A stretch of 32,568 nt of DNA, taken from positions 89,321 to 121,888 of the forward strand of contig CAJTJY010000005.1 in NCBI GenBank assembly GCA_910576975.1, given 5' to 3'. The stretch is from an uncultured Lachnospiraceae bacterium. GTDB taxonomy: Bacteria; Bacillota; Clostridia; Lachnospirales; Lachnospiraceae. The translations under genes were made by a program, and so were the position numbers. Numbering within the stretch: position 1 is the stretch's first letter; each line of letters opens with the position of its first letter. This document shows positions 25,149 through 32,568 of the stretch, piece by piece. The notes beneath the pieces are model-generated. The model worked only from the letters and a program-made list of their open reading frames with translations. It made no database searches and was not told the origin of the DNA.

Positions 25149-27278
25149 CTACTTTCTCTCCTCTCCGGCAATCAGGCCTGCAATATCAAGAATCAACGCA
25201 ATGCTTCCGTCTCCAAGCTGTGTGCATCCAGATAATCCCTGAACCTTTCGGATATAAGATGGAATAGGCTTTACAACGATCTCCTGTTCTGCAATTAACT
25301 CGTCTATAAAGACGCAGATAAACTTGCTTTCATGCTCCAGGACTACCACAATGCCATCCTCAATCTCCGTCTTAGATCCTTCCAGATGGTAACGCTGATT
25401 CAAACGGATAAACGGATAACATTCGTTGCGGAGCATAATGTACTCTTCTCCATTAGGTTCTTTCACCAGCATATCTCTGCGAATCCTTACAAATTCCTTG
25501 ACCGCATTCGTCTCAATCACAAAGGTAGAATTTCCAACCTGCATAACGATTCCATTGATGATCGCCAGCGTAAGCGGAATCTTCAGCGTCATCTCGCTTC
25601 CGACGCCTTCTGTACTGTCAATCTCCAAATTTCCGCCTACTGACTGTATATTCTTGACTACTACGTCCATTCCAACGCCTCTTCCAGAATATTCTGTCAC
25701 CTGCTCTTTTGTGGAAAATCCTGCATAAGTGATAAACTGATATATTTCCTTTTCTGTAAACTCGGACATTGCCCGGTTGCCGATCAGGCCGTTATTTTTC
25801 GCCTTGTCATATAAAGCCTGCTTATTGAGGCCTTTGCCATCATCCCGGACAATAATATATACTTTCCCGCCTTCATTCTTAGCTTCCAGCGTGATCTTCC
25901 CTTTTGGATCTTTTCCTGCCGCAATACGGTCTTCCTTTGATTCAATTCCATGATCTACGGAATTGCGGATCAGATGCATCAAAGGATCAGAAATATGTTC
26001 AATAATGTTCTTATCTACCTCAGTATTCTCGCCGATTACTTCTAGTTCAATGTCCTTGCCAAGCTTTCTGGAAACGTCAAATACGATACGATTCATCTTC
26101 TGGAACGTATTTGTCAGCGACATCATACGCATCGACATGATCACATCCTGAAGCTCTGTCGTAATCTTGGAAAGCTGCCCTGCCGCTTTCTGAAAGTTGG
26201 TAAGGTCAAGCCCTGGCACCTTAAGATCAGGATTCTGAAGCACTACCGCCTCGGAAATTACCAATTCTCCAATCATGTCCATCAAAGCATCCAGCTTTTC
26301 CACATTGACGCTGATATACGTCTGTTTCGGCTGCGGTTTCGGCTGGTTCTTCGCCAGCTTTTTGCCCTTGCCGGCCTCTTTGCTCTTGATTACATAATCA
26401 CCAGGCGCAGGTTCTTTCTTTTCTTTCTGTTCCGGCTCCTTTGCCTTATCCTCCAGCTCGATGATAATGGGTTCATCGCCATGATCATGGAAGCCCATCT
26501 CATATTCCTGCTTTGAACAATCGTGGATCTCCACCCGGTCCATGCCCGAGGTTTCCCCGATGGCGCTCATGATTTCCTCTTCCAAGCACTGGCATTTCAG
26601 CATCATATGGAAGCCGTCTGCTAAAATAACTTCACCGCTTGCCTCATTGGTAATAATGTCGTCTGGGATATACTGCATATCCTCCACGATTTCTTTTAAA
26701 GAATATACTGCCGTATAAGCGCGGATATTGCACATCTCCGTATCTGCACGCCAGTAAATAGATACTTTATAATATTTGCTGCTCTCGCTTCCTGTGGGCG
26801 CAATATAGAATTGCGCTGGCTCCACATAAGTATTTTCCGGCGGAAGTTCTTCGCCTTTCTTCTCTATTCCAGTTTTTATCCTTGTTAAAAATTTGTCTAT
26901 TTCATCAACAATCTTACTCTCATCACCATCTGGCGCCTCGCCTTCTTTGATCTTATCCAACTCTCCATTGATAAAATCAGAAACCTCAAGCACATGGTCT
27001 ACCAATTCTAAATGCGGAACATTTTCTGGATGAGATTCTCTCAAATAATAAAATACATCTTCCAGTTTATGGGATACCTTCGTGATATTCTCATACATCA
27101 TAATACCCGAAGAGCCTTTGATCGTATGCATTGCACGGAAAATCTCATTGATGGAAGCCTCGTCAAAACAGTCCTCATCCTTCTTTTCCAGTACCACGTT
27201 TTCCAGTGTTTCCAAAAGCTGCTCGCTCTCGTAAAGGAACATATCAAGCATACTATCTGTATTAAAGTCTTCTCCCAT
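25149..27278 (-). CDS. cheA: Chemotaxis histidine kinase CheA
   Basis: 709-residue CheA with all five domains. P1/Hpt carries the phospho-accepting His51 (RAMHTIKGSS). A P2-like response-regulator docking domain lies at about 170-275 (YYKVSIYWRADTEMCNIRAY). A charged linker (EPEQKEKKEPAPGDY) leads to P3 dimerisation helices (VEKLDALMDMIGELVI). P4 ATPase has the N box (HLIRNSVDHGIE), G1 (VRDDGKGLN) and G2 (GRGVGMDVV). P5 is the CheW-like receptor-coupling domain (about 565-705). Phosphorylates the CheY-like protein and CheB from the same operon. ATG preceded by AAGGGGG. Follows the response regulator by 37 bp and abuts cheW. All catalytic motifs look intact. Confidence 0.97.
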   Translation of the reverse strand: MGEDFNTDSMLDMFLYESEQLLETLENVVLEKKDEDCFDEASINEIFRAMHTIKGSSGIMMYENITKVSHKLEDVFYYLRESHPENVPHLELVDHVLEVSDFINGELDKIKEGEAPDGDESKIVDEIDKFLTRIKTGIEKKGEELPPENTYVEPAQFYIAPTGSESSKYYKVSIYWRADTEMCNIRAYTAVYSLKEIVEDMQYIPDDIITNEASGEVILADGFHMMLKCQCLEEEIMSAIGETSGMDRVEIHDCSKQEYEMGFHDHGDEPIIIELEDKAKEPEQKEKKEPAPGDYVIKSKEAGKGKKLAKNQPKPQPKQTYISVNVEKLDALMDMIGELVISEAVVLQNPDLKVPGLDLTNFQKAAGQLSKITTELQDVIMSMRMMSLTNTFQKMNRIVFDVSRKLGKDIELEVIGENTEVDKNIIEHISDPLMHLIRNSVDHGIESKEDRIAAGKDPKGKITLEAKNEGGKVYIIVRDDGKGLNKQALYDKAKNNGLIGNRAMSEFTEKEIYQFITYAGFSTKEQVTEYSGRGVGMDVVVKNIQSVGGNLEIDSTEGVGSEMTLKIPLTLAIINGIVMQVGNSTFVIETNAVKEFVRIRRDMLVKEPNGEEYIMLRNECYPFIRLNQRYHLEGSKTEIEDGIVVVLEHESKFICVFIDELIAEQEIVVKPIPSYIRKVQGLSGCTQLGDGSIALILDIAGLIAGEERK

Positions 27279-27315
27279 TTTCCCGCCCCCTTTCTTTTTC
27301 CATTGTAGTCTTATT

Positions 27316-27711
27316 TCAATCTATCAATTCCAGCTTTTTTAAAATAAGCTCAAATTTTTCCAAGTCAATGGGTTTCCCAGAATAAACCGTGCATCCCATC
27401 TCAAACGCTTTTTTAACATTGCGCTCTTCATTCAAAGCGGTAGTCATAATAATTTTTACTCCGTCCTTGCCCTGAATGCCACGCTCTCTTTCGATGTCAC
27501 GGATGGCTTTAAGCGCTTGGTAACCGTCTAACACCGGCATCATCACGTCGAGACAGATCAAATCATACGGCTCGTCGTCTTCCAACGCCATCATAAATGC
27601 ATCCACTGCTTCTTCCCCATCCACGGTTATATCACAGTCTCCATACTTCCCCAGGTAATTCGACATGAACTTGCGGCTCGCAAAATCATCCTCCGCCAAT
27701 AAAATCTTCAT
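27316..27711 (-). CDS. CheY-like single-domain response regulator
   Basis: 131-residue stand-alone receiver domain. Acidic pocket Asp8/Asp9 (LAEDDF), phospho-acceptor Asp55 (LICLDVMMPVLDGYQ), switch Thr90/Thr91 (IIMTTALNE) and Lys113 (SGKPID) are all present. No output domain, so it should act by protein contact like CheY. The region after the switch threonine (NEERNVKKAFEMGCTVYSGKPI) and the long 65-85 segment differ from classical flagellar CheY of Firmicutes; similar single-domain regulators occur in chemosensory operons that do not drive flagella. The gene symbol is left blank for that reason. Between cheB and cheA with gaps of 16 and 37 bp; AAGGAG site upstream. Confidence 0.9.
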   Translation of the reverse strand: MKILLAEDDFASRKFMSNYLGKYGDCDITVDGEEAVDAFMMALEDDEPYDLICLDVMMPVLDGYQALKAIRDIERERGIQGKDGVKIIMTTALNEERNVKKAFEMGCTVYSGKPIDLEKFELILKKLELID

Positions 27712-27727
27712 AAATTCTGTCTCCTTT

Positions 27728-28750
27728 CTAATTGGTCTTCAACACACTGTAAACTTTATTTGCTATATTAGAAAGCTCCATTTGATGCTGGACCGCTCCA
27801 ATATCATATGCCACCTTGGGCATTCCATATACCACGCAGCTCGCTTCATTTTGCCCAATGGTAATTGCCCCTGCTTGCCGCATTTCCAAAAGCCCCTTGG
27901 CTCCGTCTCCTCCCATGCCGGTAAGAATCACGCCGACTGCGTCTTTCTTTGCCGTCTTTGCCACCGAGGAAAAGAGCACATCTACAGACGGACAGTGACC
28001 GCTTACCTTCTCTCCTGCCTTGCATTCCACCTGGTAAGCGCCGTTCACTTTTACCAGGCGTAAATGCTTGTCGCCAGGCGCAATAAGCACCCGGCCTGGC
28101 AGAACCCGGTCTCCCGTGGCAGCTTCTTTGACCGCCACCTGGCATTGGTTATTTAGTCGGTTCGCATACATTTCCGTAAAGCCTGGCGGCATATGCTGCA
28201 CCACCACCACGCCTGGGATATCTTTGCGAAACCGGCTTACAACGTCAAAAATCGCTTCTGTGCCGCCTGTGGAAGCGCCGATTGCAACCACCATGTCTTT
28301 CTTTATGCCTGACAGACTGGTGACAGGCGCGGCTTCCGCGCGCTTTAGCTTTCCTACTTTGACTGTCGAGGCAATCTTAATCTTTGTACCCAGCTCTTTC
28401 CGCAAAAACTCATCCATCTTTGCAGGATTAACTCCCGTGGGCTTACACACGAAATCCACGGCGCCTGCTTCCATAGCGTCAAAGACCCTGGCGTCCAAGG
28501 CACTGATCACCACCACCGGCAAAGGGTATTGAGGCATCAGTTTCCGCAAAAACTGAATCCCATCCATCCTGGGCATTTCCACGTCCAGCGTCATCACGTC
28601 TGGACGATACTCTATAATTGCATCCCTTGCAGCATAGGCGTCCCCTGCCTGTGCGACAACTTCCAGGAGAGGGTCAGCTTTTAAACTTTGGATTAGCAGA
28701 TTGCGAAACATTGCAGAATCATCTACAACTAATACTTTAATCCTACGCAT
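27728..28750 (-). CDS. cheB: Chemotaxis protein-glutamate methylesterase/deamidase CheB
   Basis: Removes methyl groups from receptor glutamates and deamidates glutamines for adaptation. 340 residues. The receiver domain (about 1-115) carries phospho-acceptor Asp56 (VMTLDVEMPRMDG). A 35-residue linker leads to the methylesterase domain (about 150-340) with the catalytic triad Ser160 (GASTGGTEA), His186 (VVQHMPPGFTEMYA) and Asp282 (TGMGGDGAKG). All active residues are intact. GGGAGG site upstream of the ATG. It follows cheR by 20 bp and is a probable target of CheA phosphotransfer. Confidence 0.97.
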   Translation of the reverse strand: MRRIKVLVVDDSAMFRNLLIQSLKADPLLEVVAQAGDAYAARDAIIEYRPDVMTLDVEMPRMDGIQFLRKLMPQYPLPVVVISALDARVFDAMEAGAVDFVCKPTGVNPAKMDEFLRKELGTKIKIASTVKVGKLKRAEAAPVTSLSGIKKDMVVAIGASTGGTEAIFDVVSRFRKDIPGVVVVQHMPPGFTEMYANRLNNQCQVAVKEAATGDRVLPGRVLIAPGDKHLRLVKVNGAYQVECKAGEKVSGHCPSVDVLFSSVAKTAKKDAVGVILTGMGGDGAKGLLEMRQAGAITIGQNEASCVVYGMPKVAYDIGAVQHQMELSNIANKVYSVLKTN

Positions 28751-28770
28751 TCAATCCTCCCGCTTTCTCT

Positions 28771-29574
28771 CTATTTGCGATATATCGATGGTTTTACATA
28801 TTTAAAATCCAGTCCCTTTCGGTTCACCGCCTCTGTCGTTCCCACGAAAAGATAGCCTCCTGGCTCCAGGAAATCATAAACTTTGCGGAGAAGCTGCCGC
28901 TTCGTGTCATCATCAAAATATATCATTACATTTCTCAAAAAGACTACATGAAAGGGTTTCCGGAAAGGAAATGAGTTCATCAGGTTAAACTGCCTGAATA
29001 TCACTTCATTTCTTAATTCCTGCGACGCCTGATACTCCAGTTCATTTACTTTTTTAAAGTATTTTCTACGCCAGTGTTCCGGCAGCGGTTCAATCTGCTC
29101 CAGAAGGTACTTGCCCTTGCTGGCATGTTGCAGAACCTTCGTAGAAATATCTGTCGCCAAAATCTTCGTATCCCACTTGGGTTGTTCCATGGCGAAGAAG
29201 TCCTTTAACACCATGGCTATCGTATAAGGCTCTTCTCCCGTGGAAGAAGCCGCAGACCATATCCTGAGATCTCTGCGGGCCGCCTCTTTGGTCTTAAGAA
29301 CCGGAAGTATTTCCTGTTTCAAAAATTCCAGATGTTCAAACTCTCTCATAAAATATGTATGATTTGTAGTTAAAGCGTTTATCAGATTCCGGGCCTCTTC
29401 TCCTCCGGGATTGTGCTCCACCTTTTCCATATATTCATCATAACCGCTGTACCCATTTCGCAAAAGATAATTCTCCAGCCTTCCGTTAATCAGCACCTGC
29501 TTCTCACTGAGATCTATCCCGCTCGTCTTCTTTACATAGGCTACAACACGGCGAAATTCACGCTCTGTAATCAT
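28771..29574 (-). CDS. cheR: Chemotaxis protein-glutamate O-methyltransferase CheR
   Basis: Methylates receptor glutamates with S-adenosylmethionine. 267 residues. An all-helical N-terminal CheR domain (about 1-75) precedes the SAM-dependent methyltransferase fold with LRIWSAASSTGEEPYTIAMVL (SAM loop), KILATDISTKVLQHASKGKY, FHVVFLRNVMIYFDDDTKRQLL and PGGYLFVGTTEAVNR. The frame opens at a TTG six codons upstream, but AGGAG placed eight bases before the ATG at 29574 fixes the start. First gene of the che operon, with a strong promoter at 29628-29656. Confidence 0.96.
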   Translation of the reverse strand: MITEREFRRVVAYVKKTSGIDLSEKQVLINGRLENYLLRNGYSGYDEYMEKVEHNPGGEEARNLINALTTNHTYFMREFEHLEFLKQEILPVLKTKEAARRDLRIWSAASSTGEEPYTIAMVLKDFFAMEQPKWDTKILATDISTKVLQHASKGKYLLEQIEPLPEHWRRKYFKKVNELEYQASQELRNEVIFRQFNLMNSFPFRKPFHVVFLRNVMIYFDDDTKRQLLRKVYDFLEPGGYLFVGTTEAVNRKGLDFKYVKPSIYRK

Positions 29575-29627
29575 TGCTATAACTCCTATCAAAAAAACTT
29601 GTATTGATTACATACCACATCTGTTTT

Positions 29628-29656
29628 ATGATACTATATTTCTCATTACTTGTCAA
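29628..29656 (-). promoter_or_regulatory. Promoter of the chemosensory operon
   Basis: On the minus strand TTGACA (29656-29651), 17 bases, TATCAT (29633-29628). A near-perfect sigma-A promoter, not a sigma-28/SigD type. It begins 14 bp after the stop of the HD-GYP gene; predicted start near 29621. Confidence 0.75.
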
Positions 29657-29669
29657 TTATCGCCCTTTT

Positions 29670-30749
29670 TCAGCTGTGGCGAAGCTGCCTCTTAATCTTC
29701 TGGAATACCTTTACAATATCCGGGTCAAAAAAACTCCCGCTTTTTTCCTGAATTACCGCAAGGCTAGCCTTAGGATCACGTCTCTGACCGCCCTCCGGAC
29801 TTCCGATCAAAGTGTCATACACATCCGCCACCATGGCGATCCTCGCCGCCAAGGGAATATTCTTTCCAGCAATTCCCTGAGGATAGCCGCTCCCGTCCCA
29901 ATGAGCATGATGATATCTGGCGATCTCAATCGCCATCGGAAGAAAACTGTTCTCCGGCGTACTTTCATAAATACGCTCTAATATCTGTGCTCCCTGCTGC
30001 GCATGGTTTTTTGGATCTTGTAGCGCTTCCTCGCGAAAATACAGGGGCTCCATCAATCCATCATCAGGAACTTGAATTTTTCCAATATCATGCAGTCTGG
30101 AAGCCACCTCTATATTTTCTATAAAAGCCTCTGATATTTCTTCGTCAAATTCCGGGCTGAACTGAAGCCCTTGCGCCAACATCCGGCAGTTATACGCCAC
30201 ATGCTCCATGTGATGATCTGTCTGCGCATCCCTGTCCTCCGTTAGCGCCGCAAGAGCATACAATATATTCCTCTGTTCATCTTCAATCCGCCTAGCCTGG
30301 CTGCTGATCACGCTGTGAAGCCTGCGGTTGCTCATTTCCAGTTCCTGCTGCATCTCATAAATCTTTAAATGATTGGTCACTCGCATAGTAACCTCTGTCA
30401 CCTCAAAAGGCTTGGCAATATAATCTACCGCCCCCAGCTTAAATCCCCTGACTTTGTCCTCGCTGGAATCTGCAGCAGAAATAAAAATCACTGGAATATC
30501 CCTGGTAATAGGATTCTGCTTTAAGCGCTCGCAGAATTCATATCCATCCATTTCTGGCATAAAAACGTCCAGAAGAATCAGCTGCGGACGGCTTTCCGAA
30601 ATCAGAGCCGCCGCTTCTGCAGCGCTGGAAGCACAGCGTGGCGTATACCCCATTCCTTCTATGATATTTTCCAAAATCATCAGATTCGTATCTACATCGT
30701 CAACAATTACAATCTGCGCCCCATTGCCAGATATCTTCGCATTCTCCAT
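29670..30749 (-). CDS. Response regulator with HD-GYP phosphodiesterase output (RpfG-like)
   Basis: 359 residues. N-terminal receiver domain (about 12-130) with Asp17/Asp18, phospho-acceptor Asp61 (LILLDVFMPEMDGYEF) and Lys113 (AKPFE). A coiled linker (about 130-165) joins it to an HD-GYP domain (about 165-355), the fold that hydrolyses cyclic di-GMP. Metal-binding motifs are present: HMEHVAYN (about 180), HD at 220-221 (LHDIGKIQVPDDG), His249, HH at 280-281, and DGSGYP at 285-290. The Glu of the usual HHExxDGxGYP signature is Ala282 here. ATG preceded by GGAGG; one base separates it from the kinase stop, so the two are coupled and likely partners. Phosphodiesterase activity is a family inference. 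Confidence 0.92.
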   Translation of the reverse strand: MENAKISGNGAQIVIVDDVDTNLMILENIIEGMGYTPRCASSAAEAAALISESRPQLILLDVFMPEMDGYEFCERLKQNPITRDIPVIFISAADSSEDKVRGFKLGAVDYIAKPFEVTEVTMRVTNHLKIYEMQQELEMSNRRLHSVISSQARRIEDEQRNILYALAALTEDRDAQTDHHMEHVAYNCRMLAQGLQFSPEFDEEISEAFIENIEVASRLHDIGKIQVPDDGLMEPLYFREEALQDPKNHAQQGAQILERIYESTPENSFLPMAIEIARYHHAHWDGSGYPQGIAGKNIPLAARIAMVADVYDTLIGSPEGGQRRDPKASLAVIQEKSGSFFDPDIVKVFQKIKRQLRHS

Positions 30750-30750
30750 C

Positions 30751-32187
30751 TTATTTTCCTCCGACGTCTTCCTCTAATGCCGACCTTAGGCTGTTATATT
30801 GCTCCATGCTCTTTTCGTAATTTCCTTTTCGCACGCTCATCTCCATGCGGAACGCAGATTTCTTGATATCTTTCGGTCCCTGCTCTACTAATTCTTTGAT
30901 ATTATGGGCAAATGACTCTGCTTTTTCCCATGCCTCCACTTCCATGCATATGATCAATTTCTCCATCTTGCTGAAAATTTCCTCTGTATTTTCCGGCGTG
31001 CCATACTGAAAAATTTTCTCAAGGTCATCAAACTGGGACATATCCTGATTCTGATTGATAAATTCAAAGCGTTCACCCGTCTGTCCGTCTTCCTTGCAGT
31101 TTTGCGACATATGCAAGCGCACAGAAAATGAAAAGCTGCTGCCTTTGCCCTTTTCGCTGTCCAGATGTATCGTTCCATGCATCAATTCAATGAGCTGCTT
31201 GGTAATGGCGAGGCCCAGTCCAGTCCCCCCATACTTTCTAGTGATAGAAGCGTCGACTTGGGAAAAGCTCTTAAACAGCTTATCCTTTTCCTCAGGAGAG
31301 ATCCCAATGCCAGTATCTGACACCACGAAGAATAATTCAATCTCATCGTCAAATTGCACGGTCTTGGTAACTTCAATATTTATGTAACCCACACTGGTAA
31401 ATTTTACTGCGTTCGATATCAGATTATTCAATATTTGTGTCAGCCGAAGTTCATCCCCCACCATATATTCCGGTATTGACTTATCAATATTCACCATGAT
31501 TTTCAGACCTTTGGCATTAATCGCCGTAATATTCGTCTCAACTGCATGGTTTACCATTTTATAAAAATCAAATTCCTTTTGCTCAATCACGAACTTCCCA
31601 GCTTCCAGCTTGGAAAAATCTAAAATATTATTGATGATTGCAGACATATTTTCGCAGCACCGGATAATAATGTCCAGCGTGTTCTTTACTTCGCCAGTGA
31701 CCCCCGCCTCCAAAAGGTTGGTGACATGCCCACGGATGCCGTTAACCGGGGTTCGCAGCTCATGCGTCACATTCGCCACAAACTCATTGCGGACCTTGAT
31801 GGTCTCCTCCATCTCTTCTTTCATACGCACCAGCTTGCGCTCTGTCTCAATTCGTTTCGCAATGTTAATAGCAAACAAAAAATTACATCCTTCTTCCCTG
31901 GCCGTCACCATCCTCACTGGAAAACACGTCTTATTCTTTCGGTACATCATGCCTTCTCGCATCTGCATCGCCGTTTCCAGCGGAAACTCCCCACCGTCAT
32001 GCTGCAATTCTCCTGGAAACAGCGCGTCTAGGCTCAGCTCAGCCAATTCTGTCTCATAGCCCAGCTCTTCTTTTGCCAGAGCGTTTCCATACAAAATTCT
32101 GCCTTCGTCGTTAAATTTTAGTATAATTTCCAGAGAATCATCTGCAAAATGATAGATATCCACTCCCTTTAACTCGTTCTGTTCCAT
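30751..32187 (-). CDS. PAS-domain sensor histidine kinase with a degenerate Hpt-like tail
   Basis: 478 residues, no membrane segment, so a cytoplasmic sensor. A PAS-like domain spans about 10-115 (DDSLEIILKFNDEGRILYGN...RMVTAREEGCNFLFAINIAKRIETER); its ligand is unknown. HisKA carries the phospho-accepting His142 (ANVTHELRTPVNGIRGH). The ATPase domain (about 250-375) has the N box (LNNLISNAVKFT), SDTGIGI, the phenylalanine-bearing FKSFSQVD and GGTGLGLAITKQL. The last 90 residues are helical with AHNIKELV near residue 428, resembling an Hpt domain that has lost the HxxKG core. Likely phosphorylates the adjacent HD-GYP regulator. ATG with AGAGGTGGAAGG upstream; own promoter at 32264-32292. Confidence 0.93.
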   Translation of the reverse strand: MEQNELKGVDIYHFADDSLEIILKFNDEGRILYGNALAKEELGYETELAELSLDALFPGELQHDGGEFPLETAMQMREGMMYRKNKTCFPVRMVTAREEGCNFLFAINIAKRIETERKLVRMKEEMEETIKVRNEFVANVTHELRTPVNGIRGHVTNLLEAGVTGEVKNTLDIIIRCCENMSAIINNILDFSKLEAGKFVIEQKEFDFYKMVNHAVETNITAINAKGLKIMVNIDKSIPEYMVGDELRLTQILNNLISNAVKFTSVGYINIEVTKTVQFDDEIELFFVVSDTGIGISPEEKDKLFKSFSQVDASITRKYGGTGLGLAITKQLIELMHGTIHLDSEKGKGSSFSFSVRLHMSQNCKEDGQTGERFEFINQNQDMSQFDDLEKIFQYGTPENTEEIFSKMEKLIICMEVEAWEKAESFAHNIKELVEQGPKDIKKSAFRMEMSVRKGNYEKSMEQYNSLRSALEEDVGGK

Positions 32188-32226
32188 CCTTCCACCTCTT
32201 TTAGCTGCACTAGTGTTTCTGCTGAT

Positions 32227-32241
32227 AAAATCACTGATTTT
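32227..32241. promoter_or_regulatory. Palindrome in the leader of the kinase operon
   Basis: AAAATCA-C-TGATTTT, a perfect 7+7 palindrome about 17-30 bases downstream of the predicted start. Position and symmetry suit an operator, but it is AT-rich and no regulator can be named. Confidence 0.35.
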
Positions 32242-32263
32242 CGACTATAAATCCGCTATTTTA

Positions 32264-32292
32264 AGTATACGGATTAATAAATTAGGTGTCAA
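32264..32292 (-). promoter_or_regulatory. Promoter of the histidine kinase/HD-GYP operon
   Basis: On the minus strand TTGACA (32292-32287), 17 bases, TATACT (32269-32264). Close to perfect sigma-A consensus. The -35 box directly follows the T-run of the upstream terminator. Predicted start near 32257, leader about 70 bases. Confidence 0.75.
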
Positions 32293-32318
32293 GAAAAAAA
32301 TCCCCTGTAAAAACAGGG
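32293..32318 (-). terminator. Second terminator behind the tRNA genes
   Basis: CCCTGT (32303-32308) pairs with ACAGGG (32313-32318) around AAAA. On the minus strand it is followed by GGATTTTTTTC, a strong U-tract ending just before the kinase operon promoter. Confidence 0.8.
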
Positions 32319-32384
32319 AATTCAAAATCGTATTTCAAAATACAGCTCAAAATTTTTACCTTAAAGGCAATTTCCTAATAAGAT

Positions 32385-32414
32385 AAAAAACAACCTTGGC
32401 AAATGCCAAGATTG
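32385..32414 (-). terminator. First terminator behind tRNA-Leu
   Basis: CTTGGC (32395-32400) pairs with GCCAAG (32405-32410); beyond one mismatch CAA (32391-32393) pairs with TTG (32412-32414). On the minus strand the stem is followed by TTTTTTATCTT. It lies 14 bp past the 3' end of tRNA-Leu. The sequence 32319-32384 between the two terminators holds no gene I can see. Confidence 0.85.
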
Positions 32415-32427
32415 CTTCAAATAAAAA

Positions 32428-32511
32428 TGCCGGCGACCGGAATCGAACCGGTACGATGTCGCCACCACAGGATTTTAAGTCCTGCGCGTCTGCCAGTTCC
32501 GCCACGCCGGC
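32428..32511 (-). tRNA. tRNA-Leu (anticodon UAA)
   Basis: 84 bases. Acceptor GCCGGCG pairs with CGCCGGC, followed by discriminator A. The anticodon stem-loop is AGGA-CTTAAAA-TCCT (anticodon TAA in DNA). A class II variable arm and T-arm with GGTTCGATTCC are present. CCA is not encoded; the 3' end runs into TTTTT. Reads UUA codons and possibly UUG. Confidence 0.97.
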
Positions 32512-32516
32512 ATAAA

Positions 32517-32568
32517 TGGGACCTACAGGGCTCGAACCTGTGACCCTCTGCTTGTAAGGCAGATGCTC
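32517..32568 (-). tRNA. tRNA-Val (anticodon UAC), 5' part cut by window edge
   Basis: The 3' two-thirds are present: anticodon stem-loop CTGC-CTTACAA-GCAG (anticodon TAC in DNA), variable loop, T-arm CAGGTTCGAGCCCTG and acceptor strand GGTCCC plus discriminator A. The 5' acceptor and most of the D-arm lie beyond the window. CCA is not encoded. Five bases separate it from tRNA-Leu, so both come from one precursor. Confidence 0.93.

Overview
The window looks like chromosomal DNA from a monoderm, strictly anaerobic Clostridia, most likely a member of the Lachnospiraceae. The support is Firmicutes-type ribosome binding sites (AGGAGG-like) and sigma-A promoters, a type 1B dihydroorotate dehydrogenase (pyrD plus pyrK), a KtrAB potassium system, a DUF342/FapA protein, a Gram-positive type RND exporter and many Fe-S proteins. 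Nearly all genes lie on the minus strand; pta is the only plus-strand CDS I accept. There is no phage, no CRISPR array and no recognisable transposase. The placement is inferred from gene content only.

Read in the direction of minus-strand transcription (right to left), the layout is as follows. (1) tRNA-Val(UAC), cut by the window edge, and tRNA-Leu(UAA), followed by two intrinsic terminators. (2) A PAS histidine kinase and a REC/HD-GYP response regulator from one strong promoter. (3) A chemosensory operon cheR-cheB-cheY-cheA-cheW-MCP with its own promoter and a terminator at about 23.2 kb. (4) ktrB-ktrA plus a DUF1653 gene, closed by a terminator whose loop holds the -35 box of the next unit. 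(5) The pyrimidine operon pyrC-pyrF-pyrK-pyrD, with three 48-bp tandem repeats in its 3' untranslated region before the terminator. (6) recQ. (7) A rubredoxin/glutamate-synthase-like flavoprotein. (8) A soluble protein that joins an [FeFe]-hydrogenase-like H-cluster domain to a chemoreceptor signalling domain. (9) pta on the plus strand. (10) An RND exporter and its TetR-family repressor, with a palindromic operator just downstream of the promoter. (11) valS, whose leader is almost filled by a 109-bp nested hairpin. (12) fapA, then a gene-free left edge with a long inverted repeat.

How it fits together: the che operon encodes a complete receptor, kinase, adaptor and adaptation set, but no flagellar gene and no cheC, cheD or cheX is present. 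Its receptor has almost no extracellular sensor. About 11 kb away sits a cytoplasmic receptor that could read hydrogen or redox state through an H-cluster. It keeps the four expected H-cluster cysteines but has proline where catalytic enzymes carry the proton-relay cysteine, as expected for a sensor rather than an enzyme. This hydrogenase-receptor fusion and its flavoprotein neighbour are the most interesting part of the window. The valS leader hairpin, the repeats behind pyrD and the coiled-coil insert in the RND pump come next.
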